The position numbers and the translations under genes were made by a program. DNA of 64,000 nt, taken from the NCBI GenBank assembly GCA_016490735.1, contig JAEMWC010000014.1:796001-860000 (forward strand), in the 5' to 3' direction. The DNA comes from Pachyseris speciosa. Lineage: Eukaryota; Cnidaria; Anthozoa; Scleractinia; Pachyseridae. The notes under the pieces are model-generated. The model worked only from the letters and a program-made list of their open reading frames with translations, made no database searches and was not told the origin of the DNA. This document shows positions 10,768 to 21,025 of this stretch, piece after piece. Position 1 is the first letter of the stretch, and every line of letters begins with the position of its first letter.

Positions 10768-11040
10768 ACTCAACCGATTCTCTGGATATTCACTACGCGA
10801 GAAACCAAGGCCAGCCGAAGCTTGACAAAACACTGGCACTTCGATTTGTTTGACAATTTCAAAGAAAGCGAACAATTTGGTATAAATCTAAGTCTTCGAT
10901 CCGTTGACCAGTTTCTCGACGATAACCGATATCTCAATACTACCAAGGTATGTTCAAACAACGCCACGCAAAAGAGCTGTATTTCACTTCCGGTATTACA
11001 CCATCACTAGTACTTCCGGTATTGCACCATCACTAACTCG
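10768..11040 (+). repeat. Dispersed repeat (ACCGATTCTCTGGATATTCA), copy 1
   Basis: Matches 11938-12140 over most of its length, including TCCGTTGACCAGTTTCTCGA and CTTCCGGTATTGCACCATCA. Here the last motif is duplicated in tandem (10985-11035). The open frames in it are not shared cleanly between copies, so I do not call a gene. Confidence 0.65.
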
Positions 11041-11499
11041 GTCAATATTTGTTTATCTTCAAAACCGGGTCACGAACAATCTCGTTACATGTAAAGTAAA
11101 TTCAGTGAAAGTTATGAACTTTATTTAAGATTTCATAGGGCTTATAAATTATTTTAAACGTTGTTACAATTTATCATTCCGGAAAAGAAACACAAATGCC
11201 CAAAGATTTTGTTTAAAACAAATGCATTGTGAAACGAAAATAACCATAAACAGGGCACAGTTTCAAAACTATAATATCTGTCCAATCAGAAGTGCCCGTT
11301 CCCACGAGTGAAACAGACAAGAAACATAACTTACACGCAATATCGGGAAAGCAAGCGTAATGCTACTCTTGGTGCCATTTAGTCAATTAAAGTTTATACT
11401 GTTTACATTATTACGCGAAGTTTAGATAAAACGACGCGAGCATCAAGAAAATAATTATAATCACGCAAAATAAAACCTGACACATTTCTTACCTTCATT
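11041..11499. other. No gene seen
   Basis: AT-rich intergenic sequence between two repeat copies. I see no coding, RNA or repeat structure I can name. Confidence 0.4.
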
Positions 11500-11926
11500 C
11501 CATACCCAATCATCGTTGTTCTGAAATACTGCTCAAAACAAACGCTCTCAAATAAATATCTTTCGTTATGGGATGTACATTGGAGTAATTCAATTCTGAG
11601 AAAACATTTCTTTTCTCTGTAACCCTTGGGCATTGAAACGGATTTTAAAGAGACGATGCGTGACCAACCTAATGACTTTATTTACTACAAAATTCCCTAG
11701 TCACCGAAAGAGATGTCTCATTAGCGCAGTCGGATAAGGGGCCGAGTTAGGAATTGAAGGTCGCGAGTTCAAACTCGGAACCGGTATTATTAAATTATTT
11801 CTTTACTTATATCATTGTTTCTTCCTCTGACCGAGAGGGGCAGAGGAAGAAAAATCGTCGCTAAGCGACGGCCGCTTAAAAAAGGGTAATGCAAGAAGCG
11901 GCTCGTCGCCATAGCGACGGCCGCTT
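11500..11926 (+). repeat. tRNA-derived SINE/composite with terminal hairpin, copy 1
   Basis: A conserved leader (GTAACCCTTGGGCATTGAAA, 11620-11639) precedes a tRNA-like block at 11711-11785: A-box TTAGCGCAGTCGG, B-box GCGAGTTCAAACTC. A tail with CTTCCTCTGACCGAGAGGGG follows, then a GC hairpin at 11896-11926 (AAGCGGC..GTCGC / GCGAC.GCCGCTT). Further copies lie at 13020-13412, 39187-39440 and 39590-40003. The tRNA-like part does not fold into a clean cloverleaf, so it is a SINE head and not a tRNA gene. Confidence 0.65.
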
Positions 11927-11937
11927 AAAAATGGTGA

Positions 11938-12140
11938 ACCGATTCTCTGGATATTCACTACTCGAAATACCAACGCCAATTTCCGAATTTGAAATTTGAA
12001 AGAAAGCGAAGAATTTGGTATAAACCGGCGTCTAGATCCGTTGACCAGTTTCTCGAAGATAACCGAAAAAGAAAAGCTACACGCGTTGTTGGTTTGACTT
12101 CCGGTATTGCACCATCACTAGTACTTAGTCCACCACTCGG
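11938..12140 (+). repeat. Dispersed repeat (ACCGATTCTCTGGATATTCA), copy 2
   Basis: Second copy of the 10768-11040 unit, directly after the hairpin of the SINE copy. The two repeat types may therefore be parts of one longer composite element. Confidence 0.6.
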
Positions 12141-13019
12141 TCAATACTTGTTTAGCATCAAAACCCGGGTCAGGAAACGCTCTAATAAATTCGGTTCCTA
12201 TAAGAGGTACGTTGGAGGAATTCAATTCTGACTAAACATTTCTTTTAGAAAGGCTTTCGCGATTTCTTACTCTGACCCCTAAATAAATATTTTTGTTCAA
12301 GAGCCTTTCAATTTGCGTGAATTAGTCGACCGTGAACTAACATCGCTTCGTATTCTATGGCCCCTTCTTTTTCTTAACAATAGCGAACAGTTTAATCTTG
12401 AAATTCACAATAGTTTGCTCTCTCTTGTGGTGTAAATGTTAATCCCTAACAAGAAAATACAACGTGAGTACGATACTTTACTTCAAGTTCGGGTAAAGTT
12501 GTATACCAACCTGTATGCCGGAAACGCATTTAAAGCCGTGGTCGTATGCTAAAATTGCTACTCACTCGTAGAGAAATGGCAGTTTTATTTTACGGTCAAC
12601 GCAAAAATGGTTTCGGAATTCGAATAGCACAAAGATATAAAAATTATTGTAAAGCGATAAGTATAAAGCGAGATACAAATTTTTATGCACCCAACAAATT
12701 TCACTGAAAAATTTAATGAGATGTTGGAGATTACGCTAATTTTAACACGTCCAAAAATAACTCGTTTTGAATATTTAATAAGCTGTTTGCGGTTTAGCTA
12801 CGCATGAAAGTATAAAAGTGAGCTAATTCGTAACGAATTGTTACACCTGAAGAATATAACAGGTAAAAAAATGTTATGTATCTGTCTAACGTGTATTCGG
12901 CGTTAAACAAAATTATCTTTGAAGATCTTTAATATTCTTTGCGTGTTTTGTGCGGTTTGGTTTATCAAGCTATAACTTAACTTTTCTTGCGATTCAGTTA
13001 AACCTTTTCAATATGTTGC
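12141..13019. other. AT-rich stretch without a recognised feature
   Basis: Low GC, no frame of interest, no inverted ends I could pair. Probably the interior of an old composite repeat, since related sequence (GTACATTGGAGTAATTCAAT type) flanks it. Confidence 0.35.
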
Positions 13020-13412
13020 TGAAAACCGATCAAAAGAAACGCTTTCAATTAAATTCCGTTGCTATGAAATGTATATTGAAGTAATTCAATTCCGGCTAAA
13101 CATTTCTTTTGCAAAGGCTGTAACGATTCGTGACTTTGGTGACCACTCACGTTAATTATTACAAAATTCTCTAGTGAAGATAACTGATGAGCAAGTGGCG
13201 CAATCGGATAAGGTGCAGACTATGGGCGATGAGATCTGAGGGTCGCGCGTTCCAAGTACTGTCACCGGAGAATAAACAGTTTATTTATTTACTTGTCATT
13301 GTTTCTTCCTCTGGCCGAGAGGGGTACGGGGCAAGTGACGGACGAAACGACGAGAAAAAAAAAAAAAAAAGGGTAATGCAAGAAGCGGCTCGTCGCTAAG
13401 CGACGGCCGCTT
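13020..13412 (+). repeat. tRNA-derived SINE/composite with terminal hairpin, copy 2
   Basis: Same order as copy 1: leader, tRNA-like block at 13188-13270 (AAGTGGCGCAATCGGATAAG), CTCTGGCCGAGAGGGG tail, an A-rich tract at 13356-13370, then the GC hairpin at 13383-13412. Confidence 0.65.
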
Positions 13413-13815
13413 AATAATTAACGGACCAAAACATTACTTTATGTGTGACAATATATCAACAAGCGGTCAGAAATTGTAAAATCTCGCGCGCCGGCTGCTC
13501 GGAGGTGAATAGTACTTGCTAATCACCTCTGAGTTAACCAATCAAATCGCGGAAAAGCGCTATTCACTTTCTGTAGAGTATGCCCAGATATATAGTAGGC
13601 AAGAGTGAGCGCATGTAGCTGCATAAATGCAGAAAATTATATAAATTAAGGGGATGCGAAGAGCGAAGATGGCCGCCGGACGCGTTTTTCCCGCTCTGTA
13701 ATCTCGTAGCCGGGAATGCCTAAATAGTTCTCTCTTTTTCTTTGTTTAAGCCTGAGTACTGACGGTAGCGGCTGAAGTTTACAAAACGTATTTATGAAAG
13801 CTTGACTGTTTTTGA

Positions 13816-14740
13816 ATGTCGAAACGAGCAGAACGTTCATCTAGCTCAAGTTCAAACTCTCAACCTACGCCAAAGCGAAATCGCGGTGAGATGGACAACG
13901 ACGTGGAAACAGATTCACCTCTGTCCTTGAAACTCATCTTAGACAAACTAAACGCTATAGAAAGCAGAATGGAGAATAATTTCATCAATTTACACACTGA
14001 AGTATCAACCCTAACATGCGAGTTTATGCAAGAAATGGAAGGTGTCAAATGTTCAATAAGAGAGATCGAAAAATCCCTCGAGAATGTGTGGGCCACGATT
14101 GAAGATGTCCAGGAAGAGTTCAAGAATTTCAACGACTCAAAAAGGTCGCATCAGGAAATGCTCGACTGTCAGTCACGGAAATCAAGCTTCTAAGATGAGC
14201 TTGCTAAATCTCAAGCCTAAACTGCGCTTCTGAAAATGACACAACAAAGAACACAAGAAAGTCTTGTCACCCTGGAAGATTACACAAGAAGAGAAAACTT
14301 AAGTTTCATGAACATCCCCGAGAACACTGACGAAAATTGCTCTGATATAGTCTACGATAAAATCCAAAACGAGTTAAAGATAAAGCCACATTTCATGCCG
14401 TGCATCGTGTTGGAAAACCGCCGTCGCGGAATACTGAAAACAACTCTCTGACGCGCCCTCGCCCTATTATTGCAAGGCTCGTTGTGAGGGAAGACAGAGA
14501 TGAAGTTCTTGCCGTTAAAAACCGTCTAAAACTTTCCCACCGCTACAAAGATGCTTATATTACGAAGGATTATGCTAGGGCGATCCAAGAAGAGAGAAAA
14601 ACTTTGATTCAAGCCATGTATGCTGCAAAAGAGCGTGGTTGTGAAACGAAAGTCATTAATCGAACCCTTTATATTAACAAAGAAGCTTTCAATGTCCCCA
14701 ATATCCCACACGATTATCCGGTCCCGCTACCTCTTAATTT
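13816..14740 (+). pseudogene. L1-type ORF1 (RNA-binding chaperone) remnant
   Basis: The first part is a serine-rich start then a heptad-rich coiled coil (about residues 35-110). After a stop near 14190 the frame resumes with RRENLSFMNIPE, the RNA-recognition-motif signature of L1 ORF1 proteins. After a shift near 14400 comes the C-terminal domain (RPRPIIARLV, then ITKDYARAIQEER and YINKEAFN). At least two frameshifts break it. In this family the protein coats the element's RNA as a trimer. Confidence 0.8.
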
Positions 14741-15023
14741 CTTTCAAGAGAAGGTTATGGTTTCTTCTATCCAGCCTTTATCCTGGAACCCGATTTGGCC
14801 ATTCCCGGACACCGATCAAGGTTTCATTGTAGTTTTCACATGTTTATGTGGCTTCGTTTGAGTGTAAGTTGCTTTGTTACTTATGTTTATGTCTGTTTCC
14901 CACGTTTATGTTTGATAAGATTCTTGCTGCTCGTGCTTCCTACGTTTCCCAAATTATGTGATTGCTTGTTCGAATTATTAGTTATCGGCATAAACTGTTC
15001 TCAAAAAGTGTTTTCAGGAAGCT

Positions 15024-17169
15024 TTGCATTCTCAGTCGCCCGACCCTATGCTCGTACCTGCAGAAAACATCGCCAATTGTAATACTCTGGATTTAAAATG
15101 CCTGTCGTTAAATGTCAGAGGTCTTAGTAAGTCTTTTAAGCGCCGTCTAGGTTTTCGATGCTTACATAAACAAACACAAGATTTCATATTCCTACAAGAG
15201 AGCTACAGCACTGATTTATGCGCATCCAACTGGGAAAACGAATGGGGTGGCAAAGTGTTTTCAGCCATGGAACAAACCATAGTAAAGGCGTGATGATTCT
15301 AATCAACCCCTCTCTGGATCTTAAGGTTGAAAAGTATATTACCGAAAAAAAAGGTAGGTTTATTATCTTGAAATTACTAAAGCCGACACTCCTCTTGTTC
15401 TTGTAAACGTTTACGCGCCAAATGACGCTAATCAACAGGTTGATTTCTTCACACATCTAAACCACCAATTACAAGAGTTTGCCTTAGAGAATATAATAAT
15501 TGGCGGCGATTTTAACTGTCCACTTTCCCAGAACGATAAGATCGGTGGAAACCCTTCGTCATAAAACAAATTGAAAATCTTTGCAATTCGCATAACTTGT
15601 GCGACATTTGGCGAAGTATAAATCCCAACCTGTCTCGCTTCACTTGGAGAAATAAATCTTTAAAAATACAAAGCCGCTTGGAATATTTCTTAATTTCCAA
15701 AGAGTTTTACGCTTTAACAAAGAAGTGTGAAATTTTATGGGCTCCCGAAAGTGATCATTCAGCTGTATGTATTCACCCGCAATCAGAGGCGTCAGCTCAG
15801 TTAAAAGGTTCCGGTTTTTGGAAATTTAACACCTCACTGCTTGAAGACGACTTTACGAGAAAACCTTCAATGTTTTAAGGCGAAGTATGTTTATTTACCT
15901 GACTTAGGCTTAAAGTGGGATTTAATTAAAATGGAAATGAAAGGATTTACGGTACAGTACTCAAAGAGGAAAGCAACATTGCATAGAGACAAAGAAATTT
16001 CTCTGCAGAAAAAAGGCCGAGGAAAACCCACACGACAAAAACATTATACTTGAATTGCAAGTAGAAAAATCTCATCTGAAAAAAATTATGGCACACAGGA
16101 CAAAAGGTGCGATCCTCAGAAGTAAAGTGAGATGGCACGAGGATGGTGAGCGCAATACAATATACTTCTTTGGCCTGGAAAAACGAAATTACACCAATAA
16201 GACAATAACAAGGCTAAAAATCGCTGAAAATGTGTATACAGAAGATCAATTTGATATTCTAGATAAGGAAAAATGCTTCTATGAATCTCTTTCTAAATCC
16301 AAGAACATAAACGCCGAAAAGTTCAAAGAGTCCACCTTTTTTAATCCAGATAACATTACTCCTTTAAACGAAGACGAAAAGCTATCCTGTGAGGGTATAA
16401 TCATACTAGGGTATGAGGGTCTAATCATACTAGGTTATGAGGGTATAATCTACTCCCGGTACTGATGGCTTTCCTGCCGAATTTTATCGCTTCTTCTGGC
16501 CCGAAATCAATAAAGAATTGACGGAAAGTTTTAATTTTGCGTTCCAATCTCGAAAGCTGTCTATAAGCCAGAGGCGAGGTATTATCTCACTTATCCCTAA
16601 AAAATTCAAAGACAAAACTTTCCTTGAAAACCTGCAGCCTATATCGCTCCTAAATGTTGACTACAAAATCGCCACCAAAGCCATCGCTAAAAGACTTGAA
16701 AGGTTTTTATAAACCCCGATCAAACTGATTATGTCAAAGGCCGTTACATTGGTGAGAACGTTCGACTAATACAAGACGTAATAGAACAAACAAACTTGAC
16801 AGACCAGAGAGGAATCGCTCTTTTTCTTGATTTTAAAAAAGCCTTTGACTCGATTGAATGGTCATACCTCAAAGCTGCCATAAACCTCTTTAATTTTGGT
16901 CCTGATATCCTAAACTGGATTAGCGTATTTTACAATGACGTGTCTAGCTGTGTTTTAAACAACGGCCACGCCTCAACGTTCTTTCCTCTTCAGCGTGAAA
17001 CAACAAGTCTATCAAAGGAATTCTAGTCAACAAAGACGAAATAAAAGTAACACAATATACTGATGACACCACTGTTTTTGTTCGTGATCGGGATTCTGTC
17101 GTCCATCTGTTAGATCTCCTTGAAAATTTTAGCGGCTTTCTTTCCGGACTGGAAATAAACACCGCCTAA
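15024..17169 (+). pseudogene. L1/Tx1-type ORF2 (endonuclease and reverse transcriptase) remnant
   Basis: The APE-type endonuclease begins with LKCLSLNVRGL (near 15105) and continues through FLQESYS, a WGG motif, GGDFNCP (near 15505) and SDHSAV (near 15750). The reverse transcriptase follows with GFPAEFYRFFW (near 16470), RRGIISLIPK, FLDFKKAFDS (near 16825) and the catalytic box QYTDDTTVF (near 17055). Five or more frameshifts and stops separate these pieces. At 16390-16460 a unit of about 27 bp (GAGGGTATAATCATACTAGG) is repeated 2-3 times inside the coding region. Confidence 0.85.
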
Positions 17170-17199
17170 AGTACGAGATTTGGAACAAACTTTAAACAC

Positions 17200-19400
17200 T
17201 TGGAAAAGAAGCTCACGTAACAGTAGTTAGCCGTCCAACATTTTGGAAATCAAAGCCAAAACTTCTGGAGATATGGCGGAAGCGTTAAACGAACCCTTCA
17301 CGAATATTGCGGAAGTGCTAGCTCAGAATGTTCCCATCGCGGAAGTAAATCCCGAGTCTTACCTGTTGCCCACTGATATATTGTCTCGACCCTATTGAGG
17401 AAATTGATGAAAAGAAAGCCACTGGCCTTGGCATGATGATAAAAATGGCTGCTGGCAACGTCAATCCTTACGAGGATTTATCCAACAGAAAGTAAAATGG
17501 CCAGGGTAACTTAAATCTTTAAAAAGGGTATTAAATCAGACCCTAACAATTAACGTCCCATCTCTGTCATGCCAATAGTCGCGTTTTCGAAAAAATTGTT
17601 TACGACCAACTTTACCAACATCTTAGCGAAAACAAATTGCTTTCAAGATGCCAGTCGGGCTTTCGCTCCTTACATTACACCCTAACAGCTTTCATTGAGG
17701 CAACATTTAGCTGGTCTGTTAACATTGACAATAGTTTCTCGAATGACGTAGCTATTTTTTCATTGACCTCACTAAGGCAGTCGACACAATTGATCACGAG
17801 ATTATCTTACATAAGATGTCATACTTTGGTGGTGACCAGGCAACTATTAAGTGCTTTCGGTCATACTTAACTGACCGCACCCAAAGACGTAATGTCAATG
17901 GCAAACTGTCAACTTCTCGCACTGTTACTTGTGGTGTACCACAAGGCAGCCTACTGGGCCCCCTGCTTTTTTTTAGTGTATATTAATGATCTCCCTAACC
18001 GCCTGCGAAATGCCACGCCGAGGATGTTTGCAGACGATACCAATTTAGCTTTATCTGCTAAAACATTAACAGAGCTCAAACTAGCTATAACTCCTGAACT
18101 CAATAACCTTAACTGTTGGCAGAGAGCCAACAGGCTAAGTCTAAATGTAGATCAAGGCAGAGATTGAATACCCGTTGCGATGGGATTGAGATTGGTATTG
18201 ATGAGAAAATGATCAAGAGGATTAATCATACTAAATCTTTAGGTCCCACCATTAACAGTCACGTTGAAGAATTATTCCAGAAAGTCTCCCCGCTATTGGT
18301 GCATTAAGGTGACTCAAAATAGTTTCGTTATTTTTAAACACCAACTCTTTGATGGATCGATAATCCCACAATTTTTTGTTTGTTTTCTTGAAAATGGTAT
18401 CAAAAAATTTTCGCAATTATTTCTCAACAATTTGCGATCAACGTTTTGATAAATAAGGTTACCATAGCAATAGGACAGCCGCTTAAAAACACCCTAAATT
18501 TTGGCTTCATGTACCTATAACTCAAAAACGATTCTGATGACCACCGGTTTTTACTATTGAATTGCAATTTGCATGTAAAGATTCGTCTTTCTGCATAGTT
18601 TAAAAAAAATTGTACATAGGGTTCAGAGCCACCTTAATTTTTCGATGATTTAAAATGGCTCTGAACCCCATATACAGTGTTTTTTTTTAACTTTGCAGAA
18701 AGATGAATCTTCAAATGCTAATTGCAATTCAATAATAAAAACCGGGGATCACCGGAATCGTTTTTGAGTTATAGGCACAGGGTATAGGGTGTTTCTAAGA
18801 GGCTGTACTGTTGCTATGGTGACCTTATATGTCAAAAAATTGATCGAAAATTGTTGAGAAATGATTGGAAAATTGTTTTTTATACCATGTTCAAGAAAAC
18901 AAACCAAAAATTGTGGGAGTATCGGTCCATCAAAGAGTTGGTGTTAAAAAATAACGAAACCATTTTGAGCCACCTTAAAACGAACGCGTCCTTTTATTTC
19001 GTCGAATACTGCGATTCAAATTTGTAACGCGTTGAATGATATTACCACGTTTTGACTACTGTAGTACAGTTTGGGACTGTCTGAGTGGCTATCTGAGTGA
19101 TAAGTTACAAAATTTACGGAATTGTGCAGCCAGAGTAATTACAAAATCAACTTTTAATATATAGTTTACTTAATTTGGAGAAGTTGTCTCTTCGTCGCAG
19201 AAAACAGAAAGTTCTAATTATGTAAAATTCAATGAATGAAATTGCCCCGGAATGTCTACAATGTCTTTTCACTCAACCTCACGCTGATTACAATTTGAGA
19301 AATCTTGAGGGAAAACTTTCTCTGCCCAAACCAAATACTAATTACCTGGAACGTAGTTTCTGTTAAAACAGAGCCTGTTTATGGAATGATTTGCCCCACG
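17200..19400 (+). pseudogene. Second LINE: reverse transcriptase remnant, split by a MITE
   Basis: Pieces in several frames give a second non-LTR reverse transcriptase: ...KKATGLG (near 17420), FEKIVYDQLYQHL (near 17590), an LTKAVDTIDHE block (near 17770), CGVPQGSLLGPLLF (near 17935), INDLP and MFADDTNLAL (near 18030). The frame then reaches 18303 and is interrupted by the fold-back element 18308-18974. The C-terminus resumes at 18979 with a TVWDCLSGYLSDKLQNLRNCAARVI-like pattern and ends near 19400 (LWNDLPHDL). The style is CR1/L2-like, not L1. Many stops; inactive. Confidence 0.8.
18308..18974. mobile_element. Fold-back MITE with TTAA duplication, inserted in the LINE
   Basis: Almost the whole 667 bp is one long imperfect inverted repeat: GGTGACTCAAAATAGTTTCG at the left mirrors the right end ..CGAAACCATTTTGAGCCACC. 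TTAA flanks both sides (18304-18307, 18975-18978). It interrupts the LINE reading frame precisely. The TTAA duplication fits piggyBac or Kolobok mobilisation, but its ends differ from those of the autonomous Kolobok at 884-10205. Confidence 0.82.
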
Positions 19401-19401
19401 A

Positions 19402-19402
19402 C

Positions 19403-19437
<35 letters not shown>

Positions 19438-19448
19438 TTCATTTATTT
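19402..19448. repeat. (ATTT)n microsatellite
   Basis: About eleven TTTA units, with one ATTC interruption, directly after the LINE 3' end. It may descend from the LINE tail. Confidence 0.9.
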
Positions 19449-19589
19449 GCCATTTTCACAATATTTACTTTTAATACACCTAAGTTAGTGGCGAGGAGAC
19501 CTCAGGAAACCACAAGGCTTATAGGAGAGGCCACCTCGAAGGATAATATATAAGTATAATTTGGTGCTGTGTGAGTGCGGCATTACACT

Positions 19590-20074
19590 TCAGGATTGTT
19601 TAAATAAAAATTCTAACATTTTTTTCTTGAAGGCAAGAAAACTTGCTGAACAGGTAATTGAAGTAGGGAGAGGATTCCAAATCATAGGACCTTGGAAGAG
19701 AATTGTAAATTGCTTAATGTTTGTACGACAGAAATGAGGGCGGTAATATCCAGCCGTCCTGGTGCCATAATTAGGGAGCTTTAGCAACGACGACGGCAAC
19801 GAGAACGCCACAAAACAATAGCCTTAATGAGTAAAAACGATGCCTCTGCACGTGCGTTTTACAATTTGGTACATTTCTTTCCCGTCCTCTGCAAAACAAC
19901 AACGTGAAATGACCAAATTTTAGGTTTTCTCGAGAACGGGAGCGTGTGACTGTAAAGTTTTCTTTCTTTTTCCCTACTTTAACGGCGTTCATAACAATTT
20001 AGACCCTGAATAGTTCGCCAGTATTTTCCAAGTTAAACAAATTGGAATAATAGCGAAAGCGTTACAAAAACGAG

Positions 20075-20105
<31 letters not shown>

Positions 20106-20345
20106 CGTCGCCGTCGTCGTTGCTAAAGCCCCCTATTATGAATTTCACTACTTGTCTCAAACAAGTTGACGAACATTGGAGGCAACAATTGATTGTGAAA
20201 GTAAAACATAAACTTGGCTATTTGAAATGAGTTCACTTGAAAAATATCAAGGATACCCAATTTAGCAAACAATGGAGCAGAATGTGCTCGATAATCGGAA
20301 TTGGTGATGGCTCGCACGGCACGCTTAAACAACAACAACAATCCT
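19590..20345 (-). pseudogene. Third LINE: C-terminal remnant, split by a MITE
   Basis: On the minus strand the frame 20341-20139 gives KRAVRAITNSDYRAHSAPLF and onward to SSEIHN. After the MITE the same frame resumes at 19769 with YGTRTAGY and ends FQGPMIWNPLPTSI near 19640. This is the usual end of a CR1/L2-type LINE protein. Only the last ~150 residues are present. A 3' tail lies near 19560-19590. Confidence 0.78.
19773..20134. mobile_element. MITE with AGGGRGCTTTAGCAACGACG ends, ATT duplication
   Basis: The 362-bp element has inverted ends of about 40 bp rich in CGACGACGGCAACG and is flanked by ATT (19770-19772, 20135-20137). Removing it with one ATT restores the LINE frame, which confirms the borders. 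A partial copy lies at 28670-28912 and a relic at 779-826. A 3-bp duplication is as in PIF/Harbinger-type elements, though those prefer TWA. Confidence 0.82.
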
Positions 20346-20554
20346 GAATGCTGGCTCTGTTGGGCCGTTGAAACATCTGATCAAAAAGGTATTTGACATA
20401 TCGGATTCCCACACGGCAATCATGTAATAAAGTTGTTATAAGTTTTAGTTTTTTAACGTTTAGCTTAACTGATGATTTTCCGTGTGTTTAAATAAAGTCT
20501 TAAATTACCTTACATTACATTACATTGTACTTTGTTTTCTCTCAATGCAATGTC
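20346..20554. other. Short spacer; nothing recognised
   Basis: A CCTTACATTACATTACATTG simple repeat at 20507-20527 is the only structure seen. Confidence 0.4.
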
Positions 20555-20850
20555 AATCCGCTTTGAATTCCTTTACGCTTTCATCTGAAAGTAGCTCGAA
20601 CTCAAGAATGTTTGCTTGTTTGTTTGTTCGTTTGTTTGTTTGTTTTTTCCAAACGTTTCCTATCGAATAGTTTATCTGGATTATAAAATTCTTCGTTTTC
20701 CCTGCTGCTGCTCAATTTGTTTGGACACAAAATTGGCCCGAGGAGGGCCATGCGAAGTTGCTTGATGCCAGTAAAAAAAAAATTATATTCGTGGAGCTCC
20801 GCTTTTAGCCTTGGCTGAACATATATATTATAATTATAGCGGAGCTCCGA
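20555..20850 (+). repeat. 3' end of a 'GGAGCTCCG' repeat copy
   Basis: Matches 22608-22845: CCGCTTTGAATTCCTTTACG, then a TTTG/T-rich tract, CTTCGTTTTCCCTGCTGCTG and the end GTGGAGCTCCGCTTTTAG. It lies directly before the next copy, so two copies are joined head to tail here. Confidence 0.7.
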
Positions 20851-20885
20851 CGGCCCGAAGGGCCGTCAAGCGGAGCACCATACCT

Positions 20886-20917
<32 letters not shown>

Positions 20918-20953
20918 AAAATGGCTAGCGGTATTGCTCGTGGGCGCGTACGC

Positions 20954-20990
<37 letters not shown>

Positions 20991-20994
20991 AGTC

Positions 20995-21025
<31 letters not shown>

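Larger units (their letters stand above)
13646..17170 (+). mobile_element. Degenerate LINE of the L1/Tx1 type
   Basis: A near full-length but inactive non-LTR retrotransposon: GC-richer 5' UTR from about 13646, an L1-type ORF1 (13816-14740) and an ORF2 with endonuclease and reverse transcriptase (15024-17169). Both ORFs are broken by several frameshifts and stops. No poly-A tail or target duplication was identified. It is in the same orientation as the LINE fragment that follows. Confidence 0.85.
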
